Source of the DNA: Mucilaginibacter agri
GTDB lineage: Bacteria; Bacteroidota; Bacteroidia; Sphingobacteriales; Sphingobacteriaceae
Length of the DNA stretch: 64,000 nucleotides
Direction: 5' to 3'
Assembly: GCF_009928685.1 (NCBI RefSeq)
Contig: NZ_WWEO01000040.1
Span: 62,001-126,000, forward strand
Shown piece by piece: positions 26,113-35,006 of this stretch. Both the position numbers and the translations under genes were made by a program. Within the stretch, counting starts at the first letter, position 1; every line of letters starts with the position of its first letter. The notes below the pieces were generated by a model. The model was not told the DNA's origin. It ran no database searches and saw only the letters and a program-made list of their open reading frames with translations.

Positions 26113-27306
26113 ATGGCAATCATTCTTTTTGACGATAACGCATCGCAAACATTACTTCCTTTAACGTTTACGCGCCCGGTTGCCAACCTGCGCATAGGTA
26201 TACTCACTATAGCCGAAAAATGGGCTAAGCATTTGAATACCTATTACTCATACCATACCCGGCCATACCTGCAGGTTAAATACCCACAGGTTGTAGCGGA
26301 CGAAAATATCTTTATTAACGGCGCTTTTTGCCCCGACGAGTTTCTGGTTGAAGCTATTGCCAAGCTGAAAAATGGCCAGGCCTTGAAATACAACGGCCAG
26401 CTGGTTGCTGTAAAACTGAATGCAGACGAGGCCACTGCTTTTACTCCGGATTTAGATTTTGGTTCGACTATCGATTACGACCGAACTCCATTATATTTAA
26501 AATACCCGGAAGATATATTCCGTAAAAATGATATCGAACTTCGTAAGGATTTTAAACTCCTAACTAACGGCCGCACCAGCGCCATCATAAGCGAAACGAA
26601 TACCATTATTGGCACTGATTTTTTTGCCGAAGAAGATGCAACTGCCGAATGCTCGACCTTCAATACTAAAAACGGACCTATATACTTAGGTAAAAATAGC
26701 GACGTTTGGGAAGGTGCCCATATCCGGGGGGCTTTCGCTTTGTGCAATGATTCTCAAGTTAAAATGGGGGCTAAGATCTATGGTGCTACTACCATCGGTC
26801 CGTTTTGCAGGGTAGGGGGCGAAATCAACAACTCAATCATTTGGGGCTATTCCTCAAAAGGGCACGAAGGCTATTTAGGTAACTCGGTAATGGGCGAATG
26901 GTGCAACATAGGTGCCGATACCAACAACTCCAACTTAAAGAACAATTACGCCGAGGTAAAGCTTTGGGATTACACTACCAAGCATTTCCGCAAAACGGGG
27001 CTTCAGTTTTGCGGCCTTATTATGGCCGATCACGCCAAATGCGCCATTAATACCATGTTTAATACAGGTACAGTTGTAGGAGTAAGTGCCAATGTATTTG
27101 GTGCAGGTTTCCCGCATAATTACGTGCCCGATTTTAGCTGGGGCGGCGCCGGCGGGTTTGAGATATATACGCTTAAAAAGATGTTCGAAACGACTGCCCT
27201 GGTTTATTCGCGACGCGAAAATCGGCCGTTTGATAAAACCGAACAGGATATTTTAGAACACGTTTTTGAATTAACTGCACAATACAGAAATGCCAGGCTT
27301 AAATAG
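26113..27306 (+). CDS. GlmU-like putative sugar nucleotidyltransferase/acetyltransferase
   Basis: 397 residues of the Bacteroidota alternative GlmU family, proposed to make UDP-GlcNAc for cell-wall synthesis. The N-terminal half is a diverged nucleotidyltransferase (MAIILFDDNASQTLLPLTFT, TRPVANLRIGI). The C-terminal half has hexapeptide repeats (WEGAHIRGAFALCNDSQVKM, GATTIGPFCRVGGEI, GEWCNIGADTNNSNLKNNYA) forming a left-handed beta-helix. Both reactions are inferred from the family. tpiA follows 47 bp later, so co-transcription is likely. Confidence 0.9.
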   Translation: MAIILFDDNASQTLLPLTFTRPVANLRIGILTIAEKWAKHLNTYYSYHTRPYLQVKYPQVVADENIFINGAFCPDEFLVEAIAKLKNGQALKYNGQLVAVKLNADEATAFTPDLDFGSTIDYDRTPLYLKYPEDIFRKNDIELRKDFKLLTNGRTSAIISETNTIIGTDFFAEEDATAECSTFNTKNGPIYLGKNSDVWEGAHIRGAFALCNDSQVKMGAKIYGATTIGPFCRVGGEINNSIIWGYSSKGHEGYLGNSVMGEWCNIGADTNNSNLKNNYAEVKLWDYTTKHFRKTGLQFCGLIMADHAKCAINTMFNTGTVVGVSANVFGAGFPHNYVPDFSWGGAGGFEIYTLKKMFETTALVYSRRENRPFDKTEQDILEHVFELTAQYRNARLK

Positions 27307-27353
27307 CAGGTATTAACTTAAATAATAACACAACACTCAATAATTAAAAGAAA

Positions 27354-28118
27354 ATGAGAAAGAAAATTGTTGCCGGCAACTGGAAAATGAACATGGACTA
27401 TAACGAAGGTCTATCGCTGTTTTCTGAAGTAGTAAACATGGTAAAAGACGAAATAACCGGTACGCAAACCGCTGTTATCTGTAGCCCTTTTATTCACTTG
27501 CATAGCCTGGCGCAACTTGCAAAAGGTTATGATAAAGTTGCCATTGGTGCACAAAATGCACACCAGGCCGAAAGTGGTGCTTACACAGGCGAAATTTCTG
27601 CCAAAATGGTTAAATCAACCGGTGCTGAATTTGTAATCTTGGGTCACTCAGAGCGTCGCCAGTATTTTGGCGAAACCAACGAGCTTTTGGCTGCAAAAAC
27701 CGATACAGCTTTAAAAAATGGCCTAAAACCAATTTTCTGCATTGGCGAAACTTTAGATGAGCGTGAAACCGAAGTGCACTTCGATGTAATCAAAAAGCAA
27801 CTGGTTGAAGGCGTATTCCATTTATCGGCCGAGCAATTTGCTCAGGTTGTTTTGGCTTACGAACCAGTTTGGGCTATTGGTACAGGTAAAACTGCTACGG
27901 CTGCGCAAGCTCAAGAGGTTCACGCGTTTATCCGTAACGAAATCGCTAACCAATACAATCAACAAGTTGCCGATGATACTACCATCCTTTACGGCGGTAG
28001 CTGCAACCCTAAAAATGCTCAGGAGTTATTTGAGCAAGGTGATATAGATGGCGGCCTTATCGGTGGTGCATCTTTAAAATCGCGCGACTTTTTAGATATC
28101 GTTAAGGTATTTAATTAA
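27354..28118 (+). CDS. tpiA: Triosephosphate isomerase
   Basis: Glycolytic TIM-barrel enzyme. The catalytic Lys is in AGNWKMN, the His in LGHSERRQYF, and the Glu in AYEPVWAIGTGKTAT. It is 254 residues with the usual phosphate-binding LYGGSCNPKNA and GLIGGASL near the C-terminus. Confidence 0.98.
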   Translation: MRKKIVAGNWKMNMDYNEGLSLFSEVVNMVKDEITGTQTAVICSPFIHLHSLAQLAKGYDKVAIGAQNAHQAESGAYTGEISAKMVKSTGAEFVILGHSERRQYFGETNELLAAKTDTALKNGLKPIFCIGETLDERETEVHFDVIKKQLVEGVFHLSAEQFAQVVLAYEPVWAIGTGKTATAAQAQEVHAFIRNEIANQYNQQVADDTTILYGGSCNPKNAQELFEQGDIDGGLIGGASLKSRDFLDIVKVFN

Positions 28119-28209
28119 TTAAATCTGTTGAGAGTTTGGTGTTATGAGTTGCGAGTTGCTAAATTTGTTATTCTACCCGCAACTCGTAACATTTAACTCG
28201 TAACTGATA

Positions 28210-29049
28210 ATGAATTACTACGAACTTGAATTTACCCTTACAGATGGGGAAGACTATCAGCAAGATTTGTTGATAGATGCGTTGGGCGGACTGGGTTTCG
28301 ACACGTTTGAAGAAACCGAAGTTGGCTTTAAAGCCTATACACCTGCAGAAAGCTTTGATAAATACCAGGTTGATGAGGTGTTGAGCTCCTTTGAAGATAT
28401 GTTCGAATTTAGTTATGAGGTAAACCTGATACCGCAAAAAAACTGGAACGAGGAGTGGGAGAGTAATTTTCAACCGATGCAGGTTGGTGATAAAGTTTGG
28501 GTGCGGGCTACTTTCCACGAGCCTGCCAAAGATTTTCCATATGAGATTGTGATAGACCCTAAAATGGCTTTCGGTACCGGTCACCACGAAACTACTACCA
28601 TGATGATGGCTCATTTGCTGGATGCCGATCTGCAGGGTAAAAAGGTTTTAGATATGGGCTGTGGCACGGGTATTTTAGCTATACTGGCTTCTAAACTTGG
28701 TGCCGGAGAACTGGTAGCCATCGATTACGACAAAATTTGTTTCGATAGTACAATCGAGAATTCGAAGCTAAATCATATCACCAATATCGAACCGCTACAT
28801 GGGTCGAAGGAAGCTATCCCTGGTACCCAGTTTGATACTATATTGGCTAACATTAATCGCAACATTCTGATAGATCAGATGAAGCGTTACGGTGAAGTAT
28901 TGAAGCCTGAAGGCGAGATCTATTTCAGTGGTTTTTACGAAACTCCTGACCTGGATATTATCAAAGAAGAAGCCGCCAAACATGGTATGGCTTATCGCGA
29001 ACATAAAAAAATGAAAGACTGGGTAGCTGCCCGGTTTGTAAAAGCATAA
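28210..29049 (+). CDS. prmA: Ribosomal protein L11 methyltransferase
   Basis: SAM-dependent trimethylation of L11. The N-terminal substrate-recognition domain is followed by the class I methyltransferase core: AFGTGHHETTTMM, DMGCGTGILAILASKLGAGE and the NINRNIL motif that matches the family NI(N/L)xxxL. It is 279 residues. It follows tpiA after 91 bp. Confidence 0.95.
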   Translation: MNYYELEFTLTDGEDYQQDLLIDALGGLGFDTFEETEVGFKAYTPAESFDKYQVDEVLSSFEDMFEFSYEVNLIPQKNWNEEWESNFQPMQVGDKVWVRATFHEPAKDFPYEIVIDPKMAFGTGHHETTTMMMAHLLDADLQGKKVLDMGCGTGILAILASKLGAGELVAIDYDKICFDSTIENSKLNHITNIEPLHGSKEAIPGTQFDTILANINRNILIDQMKRYGEVLKPEGEIYFSGFYETPDLDIIKEEAAKHGMAYREHKKMKDWVAARFVKA

Positions 29050-29054
29050 AGAAG

Positions 29055-29083
29055 GGGCTCTTGTTACAAGAGCCCTGTTTGTT
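29055..29083 (+). terminator. prmA terminator
   Basis: GGGCTCTTG and CAAGAGCCC arms enclose a TTA loop, followed by a T-rich stretch. Confidence 0.8.
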
Positions 29084-29341
29084 TTAGGACGGCGACGGAA
29101 CCGGATCTGGTCCATCTTCATCATCTGTATCATCATAGGCTTCGCCCGTGGTATAGTCTCCTTCGGGGTCCGGCTCATTTAGGTCATCATCCACTTCTAT
29201 TTCGGCTTCATCAACCTCCTCCTCAAAGTCAGCCTCTTCTTCATCTGGGTAGGTATTCATAACCGTTTGATTATCGCTGTAGGTAAAATCGGTAGCGAAG
29301 CTTAAAACTGACTGCCCGGGTTGTTCTTCAATAATTTTCAT
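29084..29341 (-). CDS. Small very acidic protein, 85 residues
   Basis: About the last 55 residues are dominated by Asp and Glu (DEEEADFEEEVDEAEIEVDD) and the protein ends in DGPDPVPSPS. It is probably intrinsically disordered. No family is recognised. It is convergent with prmA and shares the terminator region. Confidence 0.6.
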   Translation of the reverse strand: MKIIEEQPGQSVLSFATDFTYSDNQTVMNTYPDEEEADFEEEVDEAEIEVDDDLNEPDPEGDYTTGEAYDDTDDEDGPDPVPSPS

Positions 29342-29770
29342 AACCTTTTAATTGAGTGGATACCTTTACTATACCAGATAAATTTTGGAACAATAGTTTA
29401 ACAACAACGCGGCGGTTAATGAGTTTTACCGGATGATAAAGAAAGTTGATGTCATTTATGAGTTCCGGTATAATAGAAGCGCACCTCGATCAAACGTTTT
29501 GTAAGGCCGATGCGATGCTGGTAATGTTTTTTTATTACGATAAGTTTAATCCGGTTGAAATGCAGTGGAAAATTAATTCAGTGTAAGGCGGCAGTTCTGG
29601 TATTAATTTGATTGATGGCTATTGATGAGTAAAGCGATTTGAAATCTCCAAAACGTCATGCCGAACTTGTTTCGGTACCCCACGAGACAGGTTGTATACC
29701 TGGCAGTTGGTATGCCTAGCGGGTTGGTGCTGAGATAAGTTCGACACGACGGGTGGATAAAAGTTGCGAT
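29342..29770. other. 429-bp region without a convincing gene
   Basis: It contains the start region of the acidic protein, a GTCATGCCGAACTTGTTTCGG inverted element (about 29655-29750), and a 42-codon ORF at 29458-29586 (MSSGIIEAHLDQTF...) with no family match or clear start signal. Nothing else is seen. Confidence 0.5.
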
Positions 29771-30409
29771 TTAATATCCCACAGTAAACCTTTTCTTTGC
29801 AAATTGCTTATTCTCGGCTTCATCAACAATCGCAACGGCAAGGTCTTCTACGCTTATCGAACATTTACCAGCATCGTCAAACACTGGGCTTTCTGTACCG
29901 ATACGATATTGGCCGGTGCGCTCGCCTGGGTGCAGATCTATAGCAGGGCTCAGGAAGGTCCAATCTAATTCTTCTTCTTTTCTTAATTCGGTAAGGTAAT
30001 CGCGGGCAGCGGTTGCACCGGTCTTCCACTCGGCCGGAAACTGTGGCGAATCAACCAGTTGTTTACCATCAATAAATAAACTGCCCGCACCACCAACTAC
30101 CAACAAACGGCTTACACCAGCTTGTTTAGCAGCTGTCTGTATAGTTTCAGAGCCTTTAATAAAATCGTTATATAAATCCGGATTGGTCCAGCCGGCGTTA
30201 AAAGCACTTACTACTATATCGCTGCCAGCTAAGGCTTCAACTAATTTAGTCTCGTCGGCTATGTCTATGGCAACTTTGGTTACACCATCATTATCTTCAA
30301 CTTTATCAGTGTTGCGTGCAATAGCAACTACAGTGTGCCCATGTTTTAAGGCTTCTTTTAAAACGTTTGCGCCAACGTATCCGGTTGCGCCTATTAATGC
30401 AATTTTCAT
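29771..30409 (-). CDS. NAD(P)H-binding oxidoreductase (atypical SDR)
   Basis: 212 residues with the Rossmann motif GATGYVGANVLKEALKHGH at the N-terminus, then VVSAFNAGW and VVGGAGSLFIDG. It resembles the YwnB/NmrA-like NAD(P)H-binding family. It lies 53 bp downstream of an Rrf2 regulator. The spacer contains TGTAA-N9-TTACA, the same palindrome as in front of the regulator, so it is the likely target gene. The substrate is unknown. Confidence 0.9.
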   Translation of the reverse strand: MKIALIGATGYVGANVLKEALKHGHTVVAIARNTDKVEDNDGVTKVAIDIADETKLVEALAGSDIVVSAFNAGWTNPDLYNDFIKGSETIQTAAKQAGVSRLLVVGGAGSLFIDGKQLVDSPQFPAEWKTGATAARDYLTELRKEEELDWTFLSPAIDLHPGERTGQYRIGTESPVFDDAGKCSISVEDLAVAIVDEAENKQFAKKRFTVGY

Positions 30410-30425
30410 AATGTGTATTGTTAAA

Positions 30426-30444
30426 TGTAATTTAAATAGTTACA
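30426..30444. promoter_or_regulatory. Candidate Rrf2 operator in front of the oxidoreductase
   Basis: TGTAATTTAAATAGTTACA: TGTAA and TTACA half-sites with a 9-bp spacer, 17 bp upstream of the start codon. Confidence 0.5.
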
Positions 30445-30462
30445 GTTATGTATAAAAAAAAT

Positions 30463-30870
30463 TTAATCAAAATTCTTACTAAAATCGGCAAGGGTTATTC
30501 CAAATAAATGCTTGCTGATTGACTGATCTACATCCCGGTATAAAGCCATTACATGTTTGTTTACCTGTTTGCCAACAGGGCAGTCGGGGTTGGGTTGATT
30601 TTTAGCTAGCCCAAATGGAGTTACAGATTTTATTGCTGCGTAAACATCGGCTAACGTAATTAATTCTGCCGGTCGCCCAAGTGCATAGCCACCTGTTTTG
30701 CCCTCTTTGCTTTCCACCAGGCCATGTTTGCGCAAATTGCTTAACTCTTTTCTAACCAACGCCGCATTAGCATTTATGCTGCCCGCAATAAACTCAGATG
30801 GGTATAGTTCGCCTTTTGCATGATGCAGCAAAGTTAGAATGTGTACGGCTATTTGAAATCTGGCATTCAT
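30463..30870 (-). CDS. Rrf2 family transcriptional regulator
   Basis: 135 residues with an N-terminal winged helix (MNARFQIAVHILTLLHHAKG, GYALGRPAELITLADVYAAI). Only one Cys lies in the sensor region (NPDCPVG), so it is not a three-Cys Fe-S IscR-type sensor and is closer to redox-Cys regulators such as the YwnA group. It probably represses itself and the downstream NAD(P)H-binding protein through two matching palindromes. Confidence 0.92.
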   Translation of the reverse strand: MNARFQIAVHILTLLHHAKGELYPSEFIAGSINANAALVRKELSNLRKHGLVESKEGKTGGYALGRPAELITLADVYAAIKSVTPFGLAKNQPNPDCPVGKQVNKHVMALYRDVDQSISKHLFGITLADFSKNFD

Positions 30871-30871
30871 C

Positions 30872-30890
30872 TGTAATAAATATTATTACA
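30872..30890. promoter_or_regulatory. Candidate Rrf2 operator at its own start
   Basis: TGTAATAAATATTATTACA, extended by outer C and G to a 9-bp inverted repeat. It touches the start codon and covers the transcription start predicted from TACCTTTG at 30894-30901. Confidence 0.6.
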
Positions 30891-30893
30891 GTA

Positions 30894-30901
30894 CAAAGGT
30901 A
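30894..30901 (-). promoter_or_regulatory. TAnnTTTG -7 element for the Rrf2 gene
   Basis: TACCTTTG on the minus strand. The predicted start point lies inside the adjacent palindrome. Confidence 0.5.
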
Positions 30902-31005
30902 TGAAAGTTTCGAATAATTAAAATTAAATTTTCAAATAATTGGAAATTTTTTGCCTAAAGCTTACAATCTCTGTTAATAGGCTATAAATAATTTTTATTT
31001 TATGT

Positions 31006-31013
31006 TAATTTTG
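31006..31013 (+). promoter_or_regulatory. TAnnTTTG -7 element for mpl
   Basis: TAATTTTG lies 14 bp upstream of the mpl ATG. The predicted leader is under 10 nt. Confidence 0.5.
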
Positions 31014-31027
31014 TACACGTTTAAACT

Positions 31028-32395
31028 ATGAAAGTACATTTTATAGCCGTTGGTGGCAGTGCAATGCATAACCTGGCTATCGCCTTACACAAGAAAGGAT
31101 TTAAAGTTACCGGCTCGGACGATGTTTTGTTCGAACCGTCGGTATCCCGTTTGGCCAGGTATGGCATTTTGCCTGCCGAACAAGGTTGGTTTCCGGAAAG
31201 GGTTACGCCCGATCTGGATGCCGTAGTGCTGGGTATGCATGCCCGCATTGATAATCCAGAGTTGCTAAAAGCGCAGGAACTGGGCCTGAAGATCTACTCT
31301 TACCCCGAGTATATTTACGAACAGTCTAAAGATAAACTGCGGGTTGTAGTAGGGGGCAGTCATGGTAAAACCACTATTACCTCTATGATACTGCACGTTT
31401 TGCAGGCTGCCGGTAAAGATTTCGACTATCTTGTTGGCGCGCAGCTGGAAGGTTTTGATACCATGGTAAAGCTAAGCGATGCCCCGATTATTGTTATAGA
31501 AGGGGATGAGTACCTGGCTTCGCCGATTGATCGCCGGCCTAAGTTTCACCTTTATAAAGCAAATATTGCCGTGTTAAGCGGTATTGCCTGGGACCATATC
31601 AACGTATTCCCAACGTTTGATAGCTATACCGAACAGTTTAAGATTTTTTTAGAGACCATTACTGTTGCCGGAACGCTTTTTTACAGTGAAACCGACTCGG
31701 TATTAAAGGATGTGGTACTTAAAGATAGTTCGGAAATTAACAAATTAGGATATGGCTTGCCGCCTTATCACATTGCTGATGGGATTACTTATATAGATTA
31801 TGAGGGTAAATCATATCCACTAAATGTTTTTGGCCAGCATAATTTGTTAAATATCGAAGCTGCGAGGAATGTTTGTAGCATGTTTGATATTACTACTGAT
31901 GAGTTTTATCATTATATTAGTAGCTTCAAGGGAGCAGCGAGGCGATTGGAGCTGCTAGGGAGTAACAAGCACGTTAATATTTATAAGGATTTTGCGCACT
32001 CGCCATCGAAGCTACAGGCAACGATACAGGCGGTTAAAACACAATTTCCAGACAGGAAGCTTTTGGCATGTATCGAGCTGCATACTTTCAGCAGTTTAAA
32101 TGCCGACTTTTTGAATGAATACGCCAATACTATGGATGGAGCTGATACCGCTGTAGTATTTATAGATCAAAAAACTTTCGAGCAAAAGAAAATGCAGCCT
32201 TATGCTGCAGATAAGGTCAAAGAAGCTTTTAAGCGCGATGACCTGATCTTTTTTGATAAGCCCGAGTCGTTGCGCACATTGTTGGATGAGTTTGAAGCTG
32301 TTGATAGCAGCATTTTGCTTATGAGTTCAGGAAATTTTGGTGGATTAAACTTAAACGAACTAACAGCGCACATTTTAAAAAAGTATTTTAAGTAA
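31028..32395 (+). CDS. mpl: Mpl, UDP-MurNAc:L-Ala-gamma-D-Glu-meso-DAP ligase
   Basis: Murein-recycling ligase that joins recovered tripeptide to UDP-MurNAc. It is 455 residues with Mur-ligase architecture: an N-terminal UDP-binding motif (HFIAVGGSAMHNLAIALHKK), the ATP P-loop VVGGSHGKTTITSM, EGDEYLASPIDRRPKF in the centre and a C-terminal FAHSPSKLQATIQAV. EGDEY with the FHLYKAN context fits Mpl better than MurC. It has its own TAnnTTTG promoter. Confidence 0.92.
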   Translation: MKVHFIAVGGSAMHNLAIALHKKGFKVTGSDDVLFEPSVSRLARYGILPAEQGWFPERVTPDLDAVVLGMHARIDNPELLKAQELGLKIYSYPEYIYEQSKDKLRVVVGGSHGKTTITSMILHVLQAAGKDFDYLVGAQLEGFDTMVKLSDAPIIVIEGDEYLASPIDRRPKFHLYKANIAVLSGIAWDHINVFPTFDSYTEQFKIFLETITVAGTLFYSETDSVLKDVVLKDSSEINKLGYGLPPYHIADGITYIDYEGKSYPLNVFGQHNLLNIEAARNVCSMFDITTDEFYHYISSFKGAARRLELLGSNKHVNIYKDFAHSPSKLQATIQAVKTQFPDRKLLACIELHTFSSLNADFLNEYANTMDGADTAVVFIDQKTFEQKKMQPYAADKVKEAFKRDDLIFFDKPESLRTLLDEFEAVDSSILLMSSGNFGGLNLNELTAHILKKYFK

Positions 32396-32476
32396 GAACT
32401 TTTTATTTTGAAATATTATTGTAACTTTATTAACTATTGAGAAAACCTATATCCTAATTAACTAATTAAATTAAAA

Positions 32477-32818
32477 ATGAAAACACTGGGAAAAAAGATC
32501 AGATTATTACGCCACCAAAAAGGTTGGAGTCAGGAAGATGTTGCGAAACGATTAGATATTTCAATACCTGCTTTTTCTAAAATCGAAACCGGTATTACAG
32601 ATATCAACCTGTCTCGATTGGAGCAAATAGCTGATTTATTTGAAATGTCAGTGGTTCAGTTATTAACGTTTAATGATGCAGAGGGGGAATTGAAGTATGC
32701 AAACGAACTTGAATCGGTGAACAAGAAGTTGATGGATCGGGAAACCGAGGTTATCGATTTACAAAAGAAAGTTATCGAATTATTTGAAGAGCTGCGTCAA
32801 AGTAAAGCGACTGCTTAA
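32477..32818 (+). CDS. XRE family helix-turn-helix regulator
   Basis: 113 residues. The HTH_3 domain covers residues 5-60 (IRLLRHQKGWSQEDVAKRLD, IPAFSKIETGITDINLSRLE). The rest is a predicted coiled coil (ELESVNKKLMDRETEVIDLQ) likely used for dimerisation. The target is unknown. It is a single gene with its own terminator. Confidence 0.9.
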   Translation: MKTLGKKIRLLRHQKGWSQEDVAKRLDISIPAFSKIETGITDINLSRLEQIADLFEMSVVQLLTFNDAEGELKYANELESVNKKLMDRETEVIDLQKKVIELFEELRQSKATA

Positions 32819-32851
32819 TTTTCGCGTAGCGCCTTTCTACATAGTAAAATA

Positions 32852-32884
32852 CGAGCCCGTTACATTGCATAACGGGCTTTTTTA
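32852..32884 (+). terminator. Terminator after the XRE gene
   Basis: GAGCCCGTTA and TAACGGGCT arms enclose a short loop, followed by T6. Confidence 0.8.
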
Positions 32885-32896
32885 TTTCTTAAAATT

Positions 32897-34024
32897 TTAC
32901 TTTGAGTTAAATTTGTATTTCATGGTTGCGTGCCTTTTACTAAATACACCACCCATAGCGTGATGCATCGCCAGCATTTTCTCATTAAAATCGCCCACCC
33001 ACGATAGTTCTAGTTCGTGATACTGGTTTAGCGGGTAAACGTACTGTTTCAACTTAATAAATATGGCCGACTCGAGCCCGTGGTTCTGATACTTTTGCTT
33101 GGTGCCCATTACTACAGCGCGCATGCGGTCAACGCCTTTCCAACGCTTGTAAACAAATTTCAATTTGCCTATCAGGTCCAGCTTGCCGTTAAGTCCTTTA
33201 ATCATTTGGTTGGCGTCTGGCAAAATAACCACAGCCGCAGCGGGTTCGCCGTTGATGTAGGCAAACCATATCAGGTTCGGATCTGCAATTTGTTTCATTT
33301 GCCTAAAACTGTCCATAATGGCATCACGGGTTATGGGAACAAAATTTTCAAAATCGCGCCAGGCATCATTGTAGATTTCCATAAAGTCGGCAGCAAACTG
33401 GTCTATTTTGTCCATTTCGAGGTGCTTAAATTCATACCCCGGTTTTTTGGCAACCCAGTTAGCTATTTTGGTAAAACGCTCCGGAAACTCATCATAAACA
33501 ATCAGTTTATTGGTGATCTGCTCGTATTCGGTTTTAAAACCATAGGCGTCAAACAGCGACTTGTAGTAGGGTAGGTGATAATTCATGCCGTATGATGGCG
33601 GCACAAATCCTTCTATCAGCAGGCCCCAGTTGGTATCGTTTTCGCCGAAATTAATAGGGCCTTCCATGGCCTGCATTCCGTTTGCTTTAAGCCAGTTTTT
33701 AGCAGTGTCGAATAGTAGAAAGGCTGCGTTCTTGTCGTTAATGCACTCAAAAAAACCCATACCGCCTATGAGTTCACCATCGTGATTAGCTTTCTTGTCA
33801 TTAATAAAAGCAGCTATTCGGCCAATACATTTACCATTATCATCGGTCAGCACCCAGCGCGTAACTTTTCCATGCTGATGGAAACTGTTCTTTTTAGGAT
33901 CAAATATTGCCTCTACATCATTATCAAGCGGGCAAACCCAGTTAGGGTCGTCCTTATAGATCTGCCTGGCGATATCTAAAAATGCGTTACGGGTTTGTTT
34001 ATTATTAACTTCAGTAATGGTCAT
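32897..34024 (-). CDS. GNAT-like acyltransferase-type protein, unknown substrate
   Basis: 375 residues of a conserved Bacteroidota group: IYKDDPNWVCPLDNDVEAIF near the N-terminus, then CIGRIAAFIND and a GPINFGENDTNWGLLI segment, and GTKQKYQNHGLESAIF near the C-terminus, which resembles the acetyl-CoA-binding Q/RxxGxG/A loop of GNAT enzymes. ATG 34024 (MTITEVNNKQ) is preferred to the upstream alternative. The biochemical role is unknown. Confidence 0.75.
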   Translation of the reverse strand: MTITEVNNKQTRNAFLDIARQIYKDDPNWVCPLDNDVEAIFDPKKNSFHQHGKVTRWVLTDDNGKCIGRIAAFINDKKANHDGELIGGMGFFECINDKNAAFLLFDTAKNWLKANGMQAMEGPINFGENDTNWGLLIEGFVPPSYGMNYHLPYYKSLFDAYGFKTEYEQITNKLIVYDEFPERFTKIANWVAKKPGYEFKHLEMDKIDQFAADFMEIYNDAWRDFENFVPITRDAIMDSFRQMKQIADPNLIWFAYINGEPAAAVVILPDANQMIKGLNGKLDLIGKLKFVYKRWKGVDRMRAVVMGTKQKYQNHGLESAIFIKLKQYVYPLNQYHELELSWVGDFNEKMLAMHHAMGGVFSKRHATMKYKFNSK

Positions 34025-34053
34025 TTGCTGGATGTAGATGGGGCTATAAAAAT

Positions 34054-34087
34054 AAAAAAGCATTCAGCTTGTTAAAAAACTGAATGC
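34054..34087 (-). terminator. Terminator between the 63-residue gene and the acyltransferase-like gene
   Basis: On the minus strand GCATTCAG and CTGAATGC arms enclose a T-rich loop and are followed by a T run. It lies downstream of the small gene at 34115-34306. Confidence 0.65.
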
Positions 34088-34114
34088 CTGTAAATGAGTA
34101 TGTACTAAATCTCT

Positions 34115-34306
34115 TTAATAATCGTCGTCCTCATCAAAATCTTGCAGCTGATCGTAATCAATATCATCATATGATGCATCAAAGTCATCATCGTCGTCAT
34201 CGATCGGCCTTTTTTTAGGTTTTAAATCTCCCGGCTTGTCGGCTTTCTTCTGTACTGTGTTTTTTGACACAGGTTTTTTGTTCGTTGGTTTTTTTGGCGT
34301 TGCCAT
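34115..34306 (-). CDS. Small bipartite Lys-rich/Asp-rich protein, 63 residues
   Basis: The first half is basic (PKKPTNKKPVSKNTVQKKAD). The second half is almost all Asp with Tyr and Phe (DDDDDDFDASYDDIDYDQLQ). It is probably disordered. No function is recognised; the charge separation suggests nucleic-acid or ribosome contact, which is a guess. A terminator follows. Confidence 0.6.
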   Translation of the reverse strand: MATPKKPTNKKPVSKNTVQKKADKPGDLKPKKRPIDDDDDDFDASYDDIDYDQLQDFDEDDDY

Positions 34307-34432
34307 TGCACTTAAAACTTAATGTGAAAATGTATAAGCAAATAAACTAATTTTTATGTGTTTTGCGTACAGCACAAATTTAGTGTTTCTCAAAAATAAC
34401 TAAAATTGATCAGCATAAAAATATCAAAAAAA

Positions 34433-34993
34433 TTATTCCGTTTGTTCACCTATAGAGTCGCTATCGGCTATTAGTTCCTTTATTTGCGGTAGTTCTTTAA
34501 TATCATTAATGCCGAAATAATCCATAAACAGTGGGCTAGTACCATATAGTATAGGCTTACCTACCGAGTCCGATTTTCCGGCTATGCTGATCAGCTCCTT
34601 CTCGAGCAATTTTTGCACGGTATAATCACAGTTTACCCCGCGTATTTGTTCTATTTCTACCTTGGTGATAGGCTGCCTATAGGCTATAATAGCCATGGTT
34701 TCTATTGCAGCCTGGCTTAATTTTTTTTTTGAACGCTGCAATTGAAGCTGATTTATGGCAAGGTGATAATCTTTTTTAGTCAGAAACTGGTAGCCGTTAC
34801 CCGTTTTAATCAATTCGATGGCAAAGCGGCTATCTGCATATTTCTCCTTAATGGCGTTGATTGACGTGTTAATGGTTTCGGCGCTAAAGTCTTCATTAAA
34901 AACGCTTTGCAAGCAATACTGTAACTCTTCTACCCTGATGCTTTGTTCTGAGGCAAATATGAGTGCCTCTAAGTATTGATCCATGTTTTCCAT
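34433..34993 (-). CDS. scpB: ScpB, segregation and condensation protein B
   Basis: Kleisin-associated subunit of the SMC-ScpAB condensin. It is 186 residues with two winged-helix domains (MDQYLEALIFASEQSIRVEE; KVEIEQIRGVNCDYTVQKLL) and KPILYGTSPLFMDYFGI. The initiator at 34993 sits 5 bp after TATATTTG; an in-frame ATG three codons later (MDQYLE) is an alternative. scpA is not adjacent. Confidence 0.93.
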   Translation of the reverse strand: MENMDQYLEALIFASEQSIRVEELQYCLQSVFNEDFSAETINTSINAIKEKYADSRFAIELIKTGNGYQFLTKKDYHLAINQLQLQRSKKKLSQAAIETMAIIAYRQPITKVEIEQIRGVNCDYTVQKLLEKELISIAGKSDSVGKPILYGTSPLFMDYFGINDIKELPQIKELIADSDSIGEQTE

Positions 34994-34998
34994 CTCCC

Positions 34999-35006
34999 CA
35001 AATATA
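34999..35006 (-). promoter_or_regulatory. TAnnTTTG -7 element, leaderless-type, for scpB
   Basis: TATATTTG on the minus strand ends 5 bp before the scpB ATG. The bases in between (GGGAG) could also act as a weak Shine-Dalgarno from a more distant promoter. Confidence 0.45.

Noticed and set aside
27309..27316. GGTATTAA upstream of tpiA as a fifth ECF promoter
   Set aside because: There is no GGTTAC or similar box 14 bp upstream.
29458..29586. 42-codon ORF in the 29.4-29.7 kb gap
   Set aside because: No family resemblance, no promoter or start signal, and short enough to occur by chance.
31028..32395. MurC instead of Mpl
   Set aside because: The protein matches the Mpl recycling ligase pattern (HFIAVGGSAMHNLAIALHKK start, EGDEYLASPIDRRPKF) and stands outside any mur/dcw cluster.
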